In this document: positions 1-10,264 of the stretch, piece by piece | Numbering within the stretch: the stretch's first letter is position 1 | How the letters are laid out: each line of letters opens with the position of its first letter | NCBI RefSeq assembly: GCF_015319355.1 | Contig: NZ_JADILU010000009.1 | Location: 121,901-185,900, forward strand | From: Psychroserpens luteus | GTDB taxonomy: Bacteria; Bacteroidota; Bacteroidia; Flavobacteriales; Flavobacteriaceae | Direction: 5' to 3' | Length of the DNA stretch: 64,000 nucleotides | The notes under the pieces: generated by a model | Told to the model about the DNA's origin: nothing | Databases searched by the model: none | The model's input: only the letters and a program-made list of their open reading frames with translations | Position numbers and translations under genes: made by a program

Positions 1-1
1 A

Positions 2-3000
2 GCAATAGACGGAGAATGTGCATCAAATTTAACTATTAATTTAATAGTCTATCCTCCAGTTGATATTCAAGGACTTGGTGAAGTTGATTATTGTGATGAA
101 GATACAGATGGTTTTACCACCATTTTTTTAGAAACATTCAATACCTATGTTAGTACAGGTGTTAATGGTGCTAATGTAAAATATTTCTTAACCGAAGAAG
201 ATGCGATTAATGACGAAAACTTCTTAGAACCTTATTATGCTAATGTTTCTAATCCGCAAGTGGTTTGGGTTAAAGTCACAAATTCAAATACAGGTTGCTA
301 TGATATTGCTCCTTTAACAATCAATATCTCAAATGCTCCAATTGCTAACAATCCAACAGATATTATAATTTGTGATGATGATCAAGATGGGATTTTTAAT
401 GTCGATTTAACACCAAAAATTACAGAAGCTGTATCAAATACTAACAATCTCAATATTACATTTTATAACGATTATAATAATGCTTTTAATGCTGAAAATG
501 AGATTGCAACACCTGAGAGTTATGATACCACATCACAATATATTTTTATAAGAGTTGAAAATGCATCTACAAGTTGTTTTACAATCGTTTGGTTCTACAC
601 TTACATTAATACTGAACCTGCTTTTATACCAATTACTAATTTTGAAAACTGCGAAGCAGATGGTAATGGTATAGCAGATTTTTACTTTTATTTAAAAGAT
701 ACCGAAATCCTTAATGGTCAAGCAGGAAAAGATGTCTTGTATTTTGAAACTGCTCAAGATGCGATAGACAGAACAAATATCATTGATAAATATTCACCAT
801 ATCAAAACACGTCAAGTCCACAAATAATGCATGTTCGTGTTGAGAATTTCACAGATATTAGTTGCTTCGGAACATCGCAGTTTGAATTAGAAGTTGGCTC
901 TCTCCCACCATTTAACGAACCTATAGATATTTTTGTCTGTGATGATATTTCTAACGACGGAATTGAAAATTTTGATCTCAATCTTAAAATTTTAGAAATT
1001 TCCGAAGGCATTACTCAAACATTAAGCATCTCATTTCACCCATCTCAATACGAAGCAGATCAAGACCTTAATGAATTCTCTTTAGATTTTGATAATTTTA
1101 CAAATCCGCAACGAGTATATGCAAGAATTGAAAACGGAACATATTGTCACTCCACTATAGATTTTGACATCAATGTAATCCAGGTTCCAGATGTGAATGC
1201 TCCATCAGATTTAATACAATGCGATACAGATTATGATGGTTTTGTGAGTTTTAATCTTACCGATGTTGAAGTTGAAATTTTAGACGTTAGACAAGATGAT
1301 ATTGTGATTACATATCACGAATCTTTTAATGGTGCAGAAACAGATTCTCAACTTATTAATAATCCGGAGAATTATACGAATACATCAAATCCACAGACAG
1401 TTTACATCAAAATTAATAATACGGTTTCAGATTGTTATGTGACCTTACCTATTAATTTAATTGTCAATCTTCCACCTGCTATCATTGATTTTCAGACCTT
1501 CCAAATTTGTGACAACATACTAAATGAGTTTGACCTGAGTATTATAAATACCGAAGTTACTAACGAAACAGGAACCCTAATTAGCTATCATAATTCATTG
1601 ACAGATGCACAAGCAAACGCAAATTCTATAAATACAAATTATACATATCTCAGTAATAATGACACAATATTTATACGATTAGAAAATCCAACTACAGGAT
1701 GTTGGACCACTTATAATTTTGATTTGATTGTCAATCCATTACCTATTGCCAATATGCCATCCACATTCTTAGCTTGTGATGATATGGCCAATGATGGTGA
1801 AGAAAACATCGACTTAACACTTCAAAACAATGAAGTATTAGGTTCTCAATCTAGTACACTTTACACTGTAACGTATTACAATAATGATGCAGACGCTAAT
1901 AATGGTAATAATAGTTTACCCAACGATTATATAGCTAGTAACGGTGAAATTATTTTTGTAAGACTAGAAAACAATTTAACTGGCTGTTATGATACCACTC
2001 AATTCGATGTGCTCATTTATGAGCATCCACAACCTGCACAACCCATTATTTTATGTGATGAAGACTATGATGAGAGTACCACATTTGATTTAACGGTTTC
2101 AGAAAGTGATTTGTACTCCATTATGCCAGATTACATCACAATTTCATACTTTGAAACTCAAGAGAATCTAGACTTAGATACAAATCCAATTTTAAACCCA
2201 ACGAATTATACTAATAATTCAAATCCTCAAACCATATACATCAAGGCATTTAACTCACTTGCCAATTGTTATGCCACTGTACCTTTAGAGCTTCAAATTA
2301 ATTTACCACCAGCAATCAATGATTTTGAAACTTTTGAAATCTGCGATAATGCAACAAGTAGTTTTGATTTAAACACAATAAACTCAGTCATAGTTGATAG
2401 TAATACAAACGTTTTATTGAGTTATTATGATAATTTAAATGATGCTCAAAATAGTACCAATACTCTAGACTCAAATTACATTTACGCAACAACAAGTGAC
2501 ACTATTTATATTAGGATAGAAAATGAAACGACAACATGTTTCTACATCTACCCTTTTCAACTAACTATTTTACCATTACCAATTGCAAATCAACCTGATC
2601 CATTAGAGGCTTGTGATGATGATTTTGATGGCTTATTCAATTTCGATTTAGAGCAACAGGATAGTCAAATTCTTGGAAATCAAAATCCAAATAACTTTAC
2701 AGTGACTTATCATTCTACAATTGAGAATGCCAACTCAAATACTAATGCATTACCTACAAACTATGACGCTCAATTATTTGAGACGATATATGTACGTGTA
2801 GAAAACAACATAACTGGATGTTATAATTTAACAGAATTTATAACCTTAGTAAGACGTAAACCAGAAGTAGCAATTCCAGATCAAGTGGTTTGTTTGGATA
2901 ATTTACCATTATTAGTTAGTGCTAATACAACTATTTTTGGTGATTCTTATTTATGGTCTACTGGTGAAACCTCATCAGAAATAGATATTACAGATATTGG

Positions 3001-3550
3001 TACGTATTGGGTAACAGTAACTTCTGAATATGGTTGCGAAACCACAAGCGTATTCAACGTTACAGAGTCTGAAGCTGCAACTATTAATTTTACTGAAACT
3101 GTAGATTTTTCAGACCCAAATAACATAACAGTAACAATTAGTGGTATTGGTAATTACTTATATCAATTAGATGATTTTCCACCACAAGAATCTAACTTTT
3201 TCGAAAATGTTACTTTAGGCTATCATACCATAACAATTATAGATTTAAATGGTTGTGCAGAAGTCACTAAAGAAATTGTTGTTGTTGATGCACCAAAATT
3301 TTTCACTCCAAATAACGATGGCTATTTTGACACGTGGCATATTATAGGTGTTGAAACTTTACCTGGCACTATCGTTTACATCTTTGATCGTTACGGGAAA
3401 TTGATAAAAACATTAACCCATGCTTCTTTAGGATGGGATGGTTATTACAACGGAAATCTCATGAGAGCTAGTGATTATTGGTTTTTAGCAAAAGTTAGAA
3501 AAGGTGATATTAATTTTGAAGTTAAAGGGCATTTCTCTTTGCGTTTATAA
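2..3550 (+). CDS. Large T9SS type B secreted surface protein (5' end outside the window)
   Basis: The frame is open from the first bases, so the N-terminus and signal peptide lie upstream of the window; 1182 residues are visible. Most of the protein is a chain of modules of roughly 100 residues. Each has a CD(D/E)D-type acidic start, an ITFY/YHxS strand and a xYIR(V/I)EN strand followed by a conserved Cys, a pattern common in flavobacterial gliding-associated proteins. The last ~85 residues match the CHU_C / type B sorting domain (FFTPNNDGYFDTW, IFDRYGKL, GWDGYYNG, SDYWF, GHFSLRL). By family knowledge it is exported by the type IX system and held at the surface; an adhesive or structural role is inference. 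The next gene is of the same class and starts 70 bp downstream. Confidence 0.9.
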   Translation, partial: AIDGECASNLTINLIVYPPVDIQGLGEVDYCDEDTDGFTTIFLETFNTYVSTGVNGANVKYFLTEEDAINDENFLEPYYANVSNPQVVWVKVTNSNTGCYDIAPLTINISNAPIANNPTDIIICDDDQDGIFNVDLTPKITEAVSNTNNLNITFYNDYNNAFNAENEIATPESYDTTSQYIFIRVENASTSCFTIVWFYTYINTEPAFIPITNFENCEADGNGIADFYFYLKDTEILNGQAGKDVLYFETAQDAIDRTNIIDKYSPYQNTSSPQIMHVRVENFTDISCFGTSQFELEVGSLPPFNEPIDIFVCDDISNDGIENFDLNLKILEISEGITQTLSISFHPSQYEADQDLNEFSLDFDNFTNPQRVYARIENGTYCHSTIDFDINVIQVPDVNAPSDLIQCDTDYDGFVSFNLTDVEVEILDVRQDDIVITYHESFNGAETDSQLINNPENYTNTSNPQTVYIKINNTVSDCYVTLPINLIVNLPPAIIDFQTFQICDNILNEFDLSIINTEVTNETGTLISYHNSLTDAQANANSINTNYTYLSNNDTIFIRLENPTTGCWTTYNFDLIVNPLPIANMPSTFLACDDMANDGEENIDLTLQNNEVLGSQSSTLYTVTYYNNDADANNGNNSLPNDYIASNGEIIFVRLENNLTGCYDTTQFDVLIYEHPQPAQPIILCDEDYDESTTFDLTVSESDLYSIMPDYITISYFETQENLDLDTNPILNPTNYTNNSNPQTIYIKAFNSLANCYATVPLELQINLPPAINDFETFEICDNATSSFDLNTINSVIVDSNTNVLLSYYDNLNDAQNSTNTLDSNYIYATTSDTIYIRIENETTTCFYIYPFQLTILPLPIANQPDPLEACDDDFDGLFNFDLEQQDSQILGNQNPNNFTVTYHSTIENANSNTNALPTNYDAQLFETIYVRVENNITGCYNLTEFITLVRRKPEVAIPDQVVCLDNLPLLVSANTTIFGDSYLWSTGETSSEIDITDIGTYWVTVTSEYGCETTSVFNVTESEAATINFTETVDFSDPNNITVTISGIGNYLYQLDDFPPQESNFFENVTLGYHTITIIDLNGCAEVTKEIVVVDAPKFFTPNNDGYFDTWHIIGVETLPGTIVYIFDRYGKLIKTLTHASLGWDGYYNGNLMRASDYWFLAKVRKGDINFEVKGHFSLRL

Positions 3551-3594
3551 TATAATCTTAACATTTTTTAAGGTTTAAGAATTCTATCTATCCT

Positions 3595-3602
3595 TATCTT
3601 TG
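3595..3602 (+). promoter_or_regulatory. Bacteroidota -7 promoter box TATCTTTG
   Basis: TATCTTTG matches the TAnnTTTG -7 consensus of the Bacteroidota primary sigma factor and lies 18 bp before the ATG of the choice-of-anchor L gene, which would give a very short leader. The -33 region is T-rich but has no clean TTG box. Confidence 0.5.
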
Positions 3603-3620
3603 CAATTGTTAAAATTGTAA

Positions 3621-5954
3621 ATGAAAACAACCCTTAAAATCTTATGCTTTCTATCTACAGTAATGGCTTTTAGCCAAAATATTACAGTAGATAGTCAATC
3701 GTACACAGCACAAGAATTAATAGAAAACATCCTCATTGATAGTGATTGTATTGATAATGTGAATGTTACTAATGTAGTAGGTGGTGATTTTTCTTCATCA
3801 GATAAAAGCTATGGCTTTTTTGATGCTACTGGTACAACATTTCCTTTTGAAACAGGTATCGTTATGAGTACTGGACGATTGTCAAACGTACCAGGACCTA
3901 ACACAACACTTAGTGATGACGATGCTCCAAATTGGACTGGTGATATCGATTTAGAAAATGCTCTGAATGAAAATAATACAACCAATGCAACCATTTTAGA
4001 ATTTGACTTTACATCTGTAGCCTCAGAAATTAGTTTTAGATATCTTTTTGCTTCGGAAGAATATCAAGAAGGAGATTCAAACACATGTAATTACTCAGAT
4101 CTTTTTGGATTCCTAATTCGACCTACAGCTGGTAATCAATATACAAACATTGCATTAGTACCAGAAACCGATACACCAGTAAAAGTAACCACTGTACATC
4201 CCGAAATTCCTGGAGGCTGTCCTGCAGAAAACGAAGCTTATTTTGAAAGTTTCAATTCTGCTGTATCTCCAATAAATTTTAACGGACAAACGAAAATATT
4301 AACTGCAACAGCACAAGTAATACCTAATGAAACTTACCATGTAAAACTGGTGATTGCAGATGAACAAAATTTCAGATTTGATTCTGCAGTATTTTTAGAA
4401 GCAGGTAGTTTTAGACTTTCAACAGATTTAGGTCCAAACCTATTGGCTAATAGTGGTAATGCTATTTGTGGTGATGATACTTATACTATTCAAACTAACG
4501 AACCTGGAATCAACAACAGTTATAAATGGTTTAAAGACGGTGTTCAACTTTTAACAGAAACCAATTCTACTTTAGTTATTGACGAAGCAGGAACTTATAA
4601 TGTTGAGGTTACTTTAGATAATAATTGCTTGTCTTATGGTGAAGTCGTTATTGAATATGCAGATAATCCCATCGTTTTTGACTCGGTTTTAGTTGAATGT
4701 GATCAAAACCAAGACGGATTAACATTTTATAATTTGTTTTCTTCGGAAAATAGCGTCACCAATAATGATCAGTCCATTTTTATAGCAAATTTTTTCTTAA
4801 CAGAAAATGATGCAGAAAACGACATAAACGCTATTGCTAATTACGATAATTTTGAAAACACCATTCCGTTTCAAACCGTTTACGCTCGTGTAGTAAATCA
4901 AGCCAGCTGTTATAGTATTGCCGAAGTAGAGCTTCAAATATCTAACAATACTGTTTTTATTCCAACGCTTGAAGCCTGTGATGGAGACGATTTAGATGGT
5001 TTTGCAGATTTTAATTTAAATGATATCTCGATGTCGATTGCAAATCAAATTCCAATGGATGCAACCATTACGTTTTATGAAAGCGAAATAGATGCTTTTA
5101 CAGAAACCAATGGTATATCTGGCACATTTCAGAATACAATACCAAACACACAAACGATCTTTGTAAAAGTAGAAAGCAATAATCAATGCTACTCGATTTC
5201 TTCTGTAGAATTAGAGGTTTTATATACGCCTGTTTTATTAGAAGACGAGACGTTCATTTACTGTTTAAACAGTTTTCCAGAAACCATCACTTTGTTTGGA
5301 GGCGTTCTCAACGATGCGCCAAATAACTATTACTATGAATGGTTATTCAACGAAACTTCTACTGAAAACAATACCACCTTCAACGACATCAATGAAGTTG
5401 GAACCTACACTGTCATCGTTACAGATCCCAATGGATGCTCATCAAGTAGAACATTAACCGTTTTACCTTCAAGTGATCCAGTAATTGAAGATGTGATTGT
5501 TACTGAAGGCATACAAAATAATACGGTTACCATTATTGCTACTGGTGATGGTGAATTTGAATATGCACTAGATAATCCTGATGATGGTTTCCAAACCGAA
5601 AATACATTCATTAATGTCATACCTGGTTTTCATACCGTTTTTGTTCGTGATACTAATGGTTGCGGAATCACAGAACAAGTGATTTCAGTCTTAGGTTTCC
5701 CAAAGTATTTTACGCCTAATGATGATACATTTCATGATAGATGGCAAGTTTATGGTGTAAACTCAAACTTTAATCAAGGTACAAGTATTCAGATTTTTAA
5801 TCGCTACGGAAAATTGCTCACCCAATTCACTAATGAAAGTGCAGGTTGGAACGGGACTTTTAACGGTCATCCTCAACCTAGCGATGATTATTGGTTTTTA
5901 GTCACTCTAATTGATGGTAGAACTTTTACTGGACACTTTGCGTTGAGACGATAA
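3621..5954 (+). CDS. Choice-of-anchor L domain protein with T9SS type B sorting domain
   Basis: This 777-residue secreted protein has a signal peptide (residues 1-19, ending AFSQ). A choice-of-anchor L domain covers roughly residues 25-250, with the typical GIVMSTG, SFRYLFASEEY and FGFLI motifs. An Ig-like segment and two of the ~100-residue CD-type modules seen in the upstream neighbour follow. The C-terminus is a CHU_C/type B sorting domain (YFTPNDDTFHDRW, IFNRYGKL, SDDYWF, GHFALRR). Family knowledge predicts export through the type IX system and retention on the outer surface. It lies between another type B protein and a hybrid two-component regulator. A signal at 3595 suggests its own promoter. 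Ligand and function are unknown; an adhesin is plausible. Confidence 0.9.
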   Translation: MKTTLKILCFLSTVMAFSQNITVDSQSYTAQELIENILIDSDCIDNVNVTNVVGGDFSSSDKSYGFFDATGTTFPFETGIVMSTGRLSNVPGPNTTLSDDDAPNWTGDIDLENALNENNTTNATILEFDFTSVASEISFRYLFASEEYQEGDSNTCNYSDLFGFLIRPTAGNQYTNIALVPETDTPVKVTTVHPEIPGGCPAENEAYFESFNSAVSPINFNGQTKILTATAQVIPNETYHVKLVIADEQNFRFDSAVFLEAGSFRLSTDLGPNLLANSGNAICGDDTYTIQTNEPGINNSYKWFKDGVQLLTETNSTLVIDEAGTYNVEVTLDNNCLSYGEVVIEYADNPIVFDSVLVECDQNQDGLTFYNLFSSENSVTNNDQSIFIANFFLTENDAENDINAIANYDNFENTIPFQTVYARVVNQASCYSIAEVELQISNNTVFIPTLEACDGDDLDGFADFNLNDISMSIANQIPMDATITFYESEIDAFTETNGISGTFQNTIPNTQTIFVKVESNNQCYSISSVELEVLYTPVLLEDETFIYCLNSFPETITLFGGVLNDAPNNYYYEWLFNETSTENNTTFNDINEVGTYTVIVTDPNGCSSSRTLTVLPSSDPVIEDVIVTEGIQNNTVTIIATGDGEFEYALDNPDDGFQTENTFINVIPGFHTVFVRDTNGCGITEQVISVLGFPKYFTPNDDTFHDRWQVYGVNSNFNQGTSIQIFNRYGKLLTQFTNESAGWNGTFNGHPQPSDDYWFLVTLIDGRTFTGHFALRR

Positions 5955-6018
5955 GCTAAACTTTTAATTATCAAATCATTAATATTGCTTAACTTTAGAT
6001 TCAAATTAATAGCCATTG

Positions 6019-9000
6019 ATGAATCGTATTGTTACAGCCTTTCTTCTTTTTGTAAGTTTAAGTTGTTTTGCCCAGGATTCAAAGCAAAAATCTTTTCGTG
6101 AATTATCAGTATCTCATGGTTTATCTCAAAATAGCGTTGTAAGTATTGCACAAGATTCTATTGGTTATATGTGGTTTGCCACACAGGATGGACTCAATAA
6201 ATATGATGGTAGAAATTTCACTTTTTACAACAAGCAGTTTGAAGATGTTACTAGACCTACTTATAGCAAATTAGGTAAGATTTATGTAGACAGACAAGGT
6301 GAACTTTGGATCATAAGTAATTCTGGAATTCTCGAAAAACTCAATCAAAACACTCAAACATTTGAGCACATTGAAACGATTGAGAATGCGAGTGTCATTT
6401 TTCAGAACAGAAAAAAAGACTATTATATTGGTACCTTCGGAAATGGGCTATACAAAATAAACCATGCCACAAAAGACACTCTTAGAATATTTAAAAATGA
6501 GATTAAAAATGGTAACATTTATGATCTTTTAGAAGTCAACAATAAACTGTTTGTTGCAACTTCAACTCATTTATTTCAAATCAATGATTCTAATATTTCT
6601 ACAGTAAACGTTGAAGATGACGGTGAAAATTTTAGTGCGCTCACCATGTCTAAAGATCAAACGGTTTGGCTTGGGAGTTTTGGCAACGGACTCTTTTATA
6701 AATCTCAAGAATCAAATGAATTTAAAAAATTTAATCATCCGCAACTACCTTCAGCATTAAACATTCAGGATATATTAGTTGACAATAACAATAATCTATG
6801 GATTGCGACTTATGGAGATGGTTTATATATTTTAAATCATACAAAAACTAAAATATCTCATTTTACTGAAAACAAAAACAATCCTTATGGTTTACAATAT
6901 AATGATGTATTGTGTTTGTATCAAGATTACACAGAAACAGTTTGGTTAGGAACAGATGGAGCAGGTTTAAGTTATTATGATGAACATCTTACTAAATTTA
7001 ATGTCATCACTAATGACCAAACTCCAAAAGACATACCTGTAGATGTTGTTAGAGCAATAGCTTATGATGCCAACAAAACAATGTGGTTAGGAACTTCTGG
7101 TAAAGGTTTAACTGCTATAGATTCAGATAAGAATAGTTATAAATCGTACACAACAGAAAACTCTGCAATTGCCAGCAATCGCATTATGAGTTTATTATCA
7201 GATAATGGCAATTTATGGATTGGTCATCAAGGTGAAGGTTTACAAATATTAGATGTTAATGGTAATTTTAAAACTATAGAAACACTAAATAATGAAACCA
7301 TTTGGAAAATCTATAAACACGCTCCAAATCAATTTTGGTTATGTACTAGAGATAATGGTATCATTTTATTTGACAAGAATGAAGGTGTTATTAATCAGTT
7401 CACTATAGATAATTCTGGTTTAACTTCTAATAATATTAGAACCATAGAAAAAGGAAATTATAACGATATTTGGATTGGTAGTGAGAATAATGGACTATTT
7501 CTTTTGGATTTCCAAACGCAAGCAGTGACACCTGTTCAAGCAATTCCTGATAAAATTAAGTCCTTATATTTTAATGACAAGACACTATATATCGGTACAA
7601 ATGGCAATGGCTTAAAAGCGTATAATACAACAAGCAAAAATATAGAAACATATACTATTGAACATGGTCTATCTAACAATGTGATTTATGCAATTTTATC
7701 AGATCAAAAAGGCAACCTTTGGTTAAGTACAAATAAGGGGCTCTCCAAATTTAGCCCAAACGATGAACAATCTAATTTTGTTAAAAATTACGCTAAAAAC
7801 AGCGGTTTACAGTCTTTCGAGTTTAATACGGGAGCTTATTTAAAAGCTCAAGATGGAACACTCTTTTTCGGTGGATTAGAAGGTGTCAATTGGTTTTCCC
7901 CAAATGACATTACCAGCAATCAAGTAAAGCCTAAAACTGTGATTTCAAATTTTGAAATCTTTAATAAAGAACAGACGATGATTCCCGAATCCACATTTCG
8001 GTATAATCAAAATACGATGACTTTTACGCTTGCTAGTTTACATTATTCTGACCCTTCAAAAAATTTGTATCGTTATAAATTAGTGAATCATGATGCAGAT
8101 TGGACAACGCCAAGTCAGAACAATGTAGCGCATTACACAAATTTACCACCTAATGAATATACCTTCTTAGCTACATCAAGTAATTATGAAGGTATTTGGA
8201 ATAAAACACCTACCTCCTATTCCTTTGAAATATCAAAACCATGGTTTAAAAGTGGTATAGCCTATGCCATTTATAGCATTTTATTCTGGTTAGGCTTATT
8301 TGCAATATACAGTTACTTCAAATTTAAATGGAAGCTAGAAACACAAGTGAGATTAGAACATGCAGAAACTGAGCGACTCAAACAAATTGATGAGTTCAAA
8401 ACCAAACTTTACACTAATATTTCTCATGAATTCCGTACACCTTTAACTCTAATATCTGGACCTATAGACCATCAATTATCTAGAGATAATTTAAATCCCG
8501 AAGACCGCAAAGAACTTAATTTAGTGAAGCAAAATGCAAATAGATTGCTCAATCTAGTTAATCAAATGTTAGACTTATCTCTAATAGACTCTGGTCAATT
8601 ACGATTACTCGTTGAAGAAGGAAATCTTAATATTTTATTGAAACAAATTGTTGCTGCATTTCAATACAAAGCAGATGAAAAACATATAAAAATCAAGAGT
8701 AAAATTGAAAACCTTACCAAGGTATGGTATGATGTCGATTTAGTTGAAAAAATAGTCACCAATCTACTATCAAATGCCATAAAATATGCACCAGAACAAA
8801 CAGAAATTATAATAGATGCAAATGCTCAAGATGAGTCACTTGTTCTATCCATTATTAACGTTAATACTAGTATTTCTAAAAAAGATTTTGAAAAACTATT
8901 TCAACGTTTTTACCAAAACAATGAAGCGTCAGATGGTGTTGGTGTTGGCTTAGCACTTGTTAAGGAACTGGTACAATTATCAAAAGGTAATATCACTGCA

Positions 9001-9894
9001 AATACTGTAGATCAAGATAGAGTGCAATTTACTGTGACATTACCAATTCATAAAAATGCTTTTATTTTTTCGGAAATTAAAACCGAAACACAAGTACAAA
9101 CTCCTCTAGATATTTTAAATACTAAAATCAACAAATCTATTGACGATCCTCTTTTACTCATCGTTGAAGATGATAAAGATATAAGAGCTTTTATTTCTTC
9201 AATTTTTAAAGATGAGTATCAAATTATTGAAGCAGAAAATGGACAAACTGGTATCGATTTGGCGTTGCAACACATTCCAGATATTATAATTAGTGATGTT
9301 ATGATGCCAGTTAAAGATGGTATTGCACTTTGTAAAAACCTAAAAAACAACGAATTCACAAGCCATATTCCAATCATTCTATTGACAGCAAAAGTTGGTG
9401 AAATCAATGAAATTGAAGGATTTAAAACTGGTGCAGACGCTTATGTTACCAAACCTTTTAATAGAGAGAAACTCCTTTTGAGAGTTAGAAAACTTATTGA
9501 AAACAGACAACAACTTCAAAAACATTTTAGTAAAGACTTTAGTATAAATCCGCAATTACCTATCACTTCAACTGAAGGTGAATTCTTAAAACGTTTAAAA
9601 GTAGTTCTAGACAAAAAAATTACAGACTCAGATTTTACAAGTGAAGCCTTTGCAGAAACAATGGCAATGAGTAGGACGCAACTACACAGAAAATTGAAAG
9701 CCATTATAGGAATGACAACTTCAGAGTTTATTAGATCACAACGTTTAAAACTAGCTATTGGATTGCTCAAAAAATCTGATGCGACAGTTTCAGAAATTGC
9801 CTATCAAGTAGGATTCAATACGCCTTCTTATTTTATCAAATGCTTTAAAGAAGTTTACAATTGCACTCCATTGGAATATATTTCCAAAGCATAA
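6019..9894 (+). CDS. Hybrid two-component system sensor/regulator (HTCS) with AraC output
   Basis: A one-protein signalling chain of 1291 residues. I use the ATG at 6019; a TTG one codon upstream is also possible. Domain order: signal peptide (1-19, ending CFAQ), a periplasmic two-propeller region of repeated WIGT/WLGT-type reg_prop blades (about 20-640), a Y_Y_Y domain (about 665-745), one membrane helix (about 747-768), HisKA with the phospho-acceptor His803 in ISHEFRTPL, an ATPase domain with NLLSNAIKYAP, a receiver domain with Asp1093 in ISDVMMP, and a C-terminal AraC DNA-binding domain (about 1185-1290). Such proteins usually sense glycans or breakdown products and control adjacent surface genes. 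Here the neighbours are T9SS proteins, not a SusCD locus, so the target is uncertain. A 10-bp dyad lies just downstream (9952). Confidence 0.93.
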   Translation: MNRIVTAFLLFVSLSCFAQDSKQKSFRELSVSHGLSQNSVVSIAQDSIGYMWFATQDGLNKYDGRNFTFYNKQFEDVTRPTYSKLGKIYVDRQGELWIISNSGILEKLNQNTQTFEHIETIENASVIFQNRKKDYYIGTFGNGLYKINHATKDTLRIFKNEIKNGNIYDLLEVNNKLFVATSTHLFQINDSNISTVNVEDDGENFSALTMSKDQTVWLGSFGNGLFYKSQESNEFKKFNHPQLPSALNIQDILVDNNNNLWIATYGDGLYILNHTKTKISHFTENKNNPYGLQYNDVLCLYQDYTETVWLGTDGAGLSYYDEHLTKFNVITNDQTPKDIPVDVVRAIAYDANKTMWLGTSGKGLTAIDSDKNSYKSYTTENSAIASNRIMSLLSDNGNLWIGHQGEGLQILDVNGNFKTIETLNNETIWKIYKHAPNQFWLCTRDNGIILFDKNEGVINQFTIDNSGLTSNNIRTIEKGNYNDIWIGSENNGLFLLDFQTQAVTPVQAIPDKIKSLYFNDKTLYIGTNGNGLKAYNTTSKNIETYTIEHGLSNNVIYAILSDQKGNLWLSTNKGLSKFSPNDEQSNFVKNYAKNSGLQSFEFNTGAYLKAQDGTLFFGGLEGVNWFSPNDITSNQVKPKTVISNFEIFNKEQTMIPESTFRYNQNTMTFTLASLHYSDPSKNLYRYKLVNHDADWTTPSQNNVAHYTNLPPNEYTFLATSSNYEGIWNKTPTSYSFEISKPWFKSGIAYAIYSILFWLGLFAIYSYFKFKWKLETQVRLEHAETERLKQIDEFKTKLYTNISHEFRTPLTLISGPIDHQLSRDNLNPEDRKELNLVKQNANRLLNLVNQMLDLSLIDSGQLRLLVEEGNLNILLKQIVAAFQYKADEKHIKIKSKIENLTKVWYDVDLVEKIVTNLLSNAIKYAPEQTEIIIDANAQDESLVLSIINVNTSISKKDFEKLFQRFYQNNEASDGVGVGLALVKELVQLSKGNITANTVDQDRVQFTVTLPIHKNAFIFSEIKTETQVQTPLDILNTKINKSIDDPLLLIVEDDKDIRAFISSIFKDEYQIIEAENGQTGIDLALQHIPDIIISDVMMPVKDGIALCKNLKNNEFTSHIPIILLTAKVGEINEIEGFKTGADAYVTKPFNREKLLLRVRKLIENRQQLQKHFSKDFSINPQLPITSTEGEFLKRLKVVLDKKITDSDFTSEAFAETMAMSRTQLHRKLKAIIGMTTSEFIRSQRLKLAIGLLKKSDATVSEIAYQVGFNTPSYFIKCFKEVYNCTPLEYISKA

Positions 9895-9951
9895 AAACCA
9901 CACAAACTACTTATTTACAGGTTTTTAGATACAAACCTAAACACATGTTAC

Positions 9952-9976
9952 ATATGTTTCATGGTTTGAAACATAT
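9952..9976. promoter_or_regulatory. Perfect 10-bp dyad, possible regulator site
   Basis: ATATGTTTCA and its exact reverse complement TGAAACATAT are separated by 5 bp (TGGTT). There is no T-run after it, so it is not a typical terminator. Its place just after the hybrid regulator gene and before a surface-protein cluster makes an operator plausible, but this is inference. Confidence 0.45.
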
Positions 9977-10043
9977 CTTATATCTGTTTTTTCATCTTCA
10001 GTATAATTTTACATCACAGAAAATCCCTTAGCACAATTTAAAG

Positions 10044-10175
10044 ATGGATAATGATCCAAAAGATAATAATGAAAAGATCTACCTAAGTATCGATCATTTA
10101 AAAAAAGGAACATATAACCTCAATATTTTATTAAAGAATAAAATTATTAAAACGATACAATTTATCAAACGATAG
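10044..10175 (+). CDS. Small protein, 43 residues, sorting-domain-like
   Basis: A short ORF begins with an acidic MDNDPKDNNE segment and ends with a beta-rich stretch (KIYLSIDHLKKGTYNLNILL, then an IIKTIQFIKR end). The second part resembles the last strands of T9SS type A sorting domains (L-x-x-GxYxLxI...VxTxKxxK), yet there is no signal peptide and no mature domain. It lies between the hybrid regulator and a terminator, so it may be the last gene of the regulator transcript. From memory, similar short proteins occur in other Bacteroidota genomes; I cannot verify that here. It could be a genuine small protein or a remnant of a larger secreted protein. Confidence 0.5.
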   Translation: MDNDPKDNNEKIYLSIDHLKKGTYNLNILLKNKIIKTIQFIKR

Positions 10176-10197
10176 TAAAGAAGCTATTAATCAATTG

Positions 10198-10253
10198 AGA
10201 AAAGGAATCAACCAATATGAACGTGGAGTTTGCGTTGGTTCCTTTTCTTTTTA
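10198..10253 (+). terminator. Intrinsic terminator
   Basis: A stem GAAAAGGAATCAACC pairs with GGTTCCTTTTC (one bulge/mismatch) across a loop of about 20 nt and is followed by TTTTT. It ends transcription from the regulator/small ORF and rules out a start at 10217 for the next gene, because that codon lies in the loop. Confidence 0.75.
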
Positions 10254-10264
10254 AAATTCAAATT

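Larger units (their letters stand above)
9895..10264. other. Intergenic region with dyad, small ORF and terminator
   Basis: This 370-bp gap between the hybrid regulator and the S74 protein holds a perfect 10-bp dyad (9952-9976), a 43-codon ORF (10044-10175) and a strong intrinsic terminator (about 10198-10253). Nothing else is evident. Confidence 0.7.

Noticed and set aside
10217-10264. Start of the S74 gene at 10217
   Set aside because: The codon is inside a terminator loop and adds 16 residues before a complete signal peptide at 10265.
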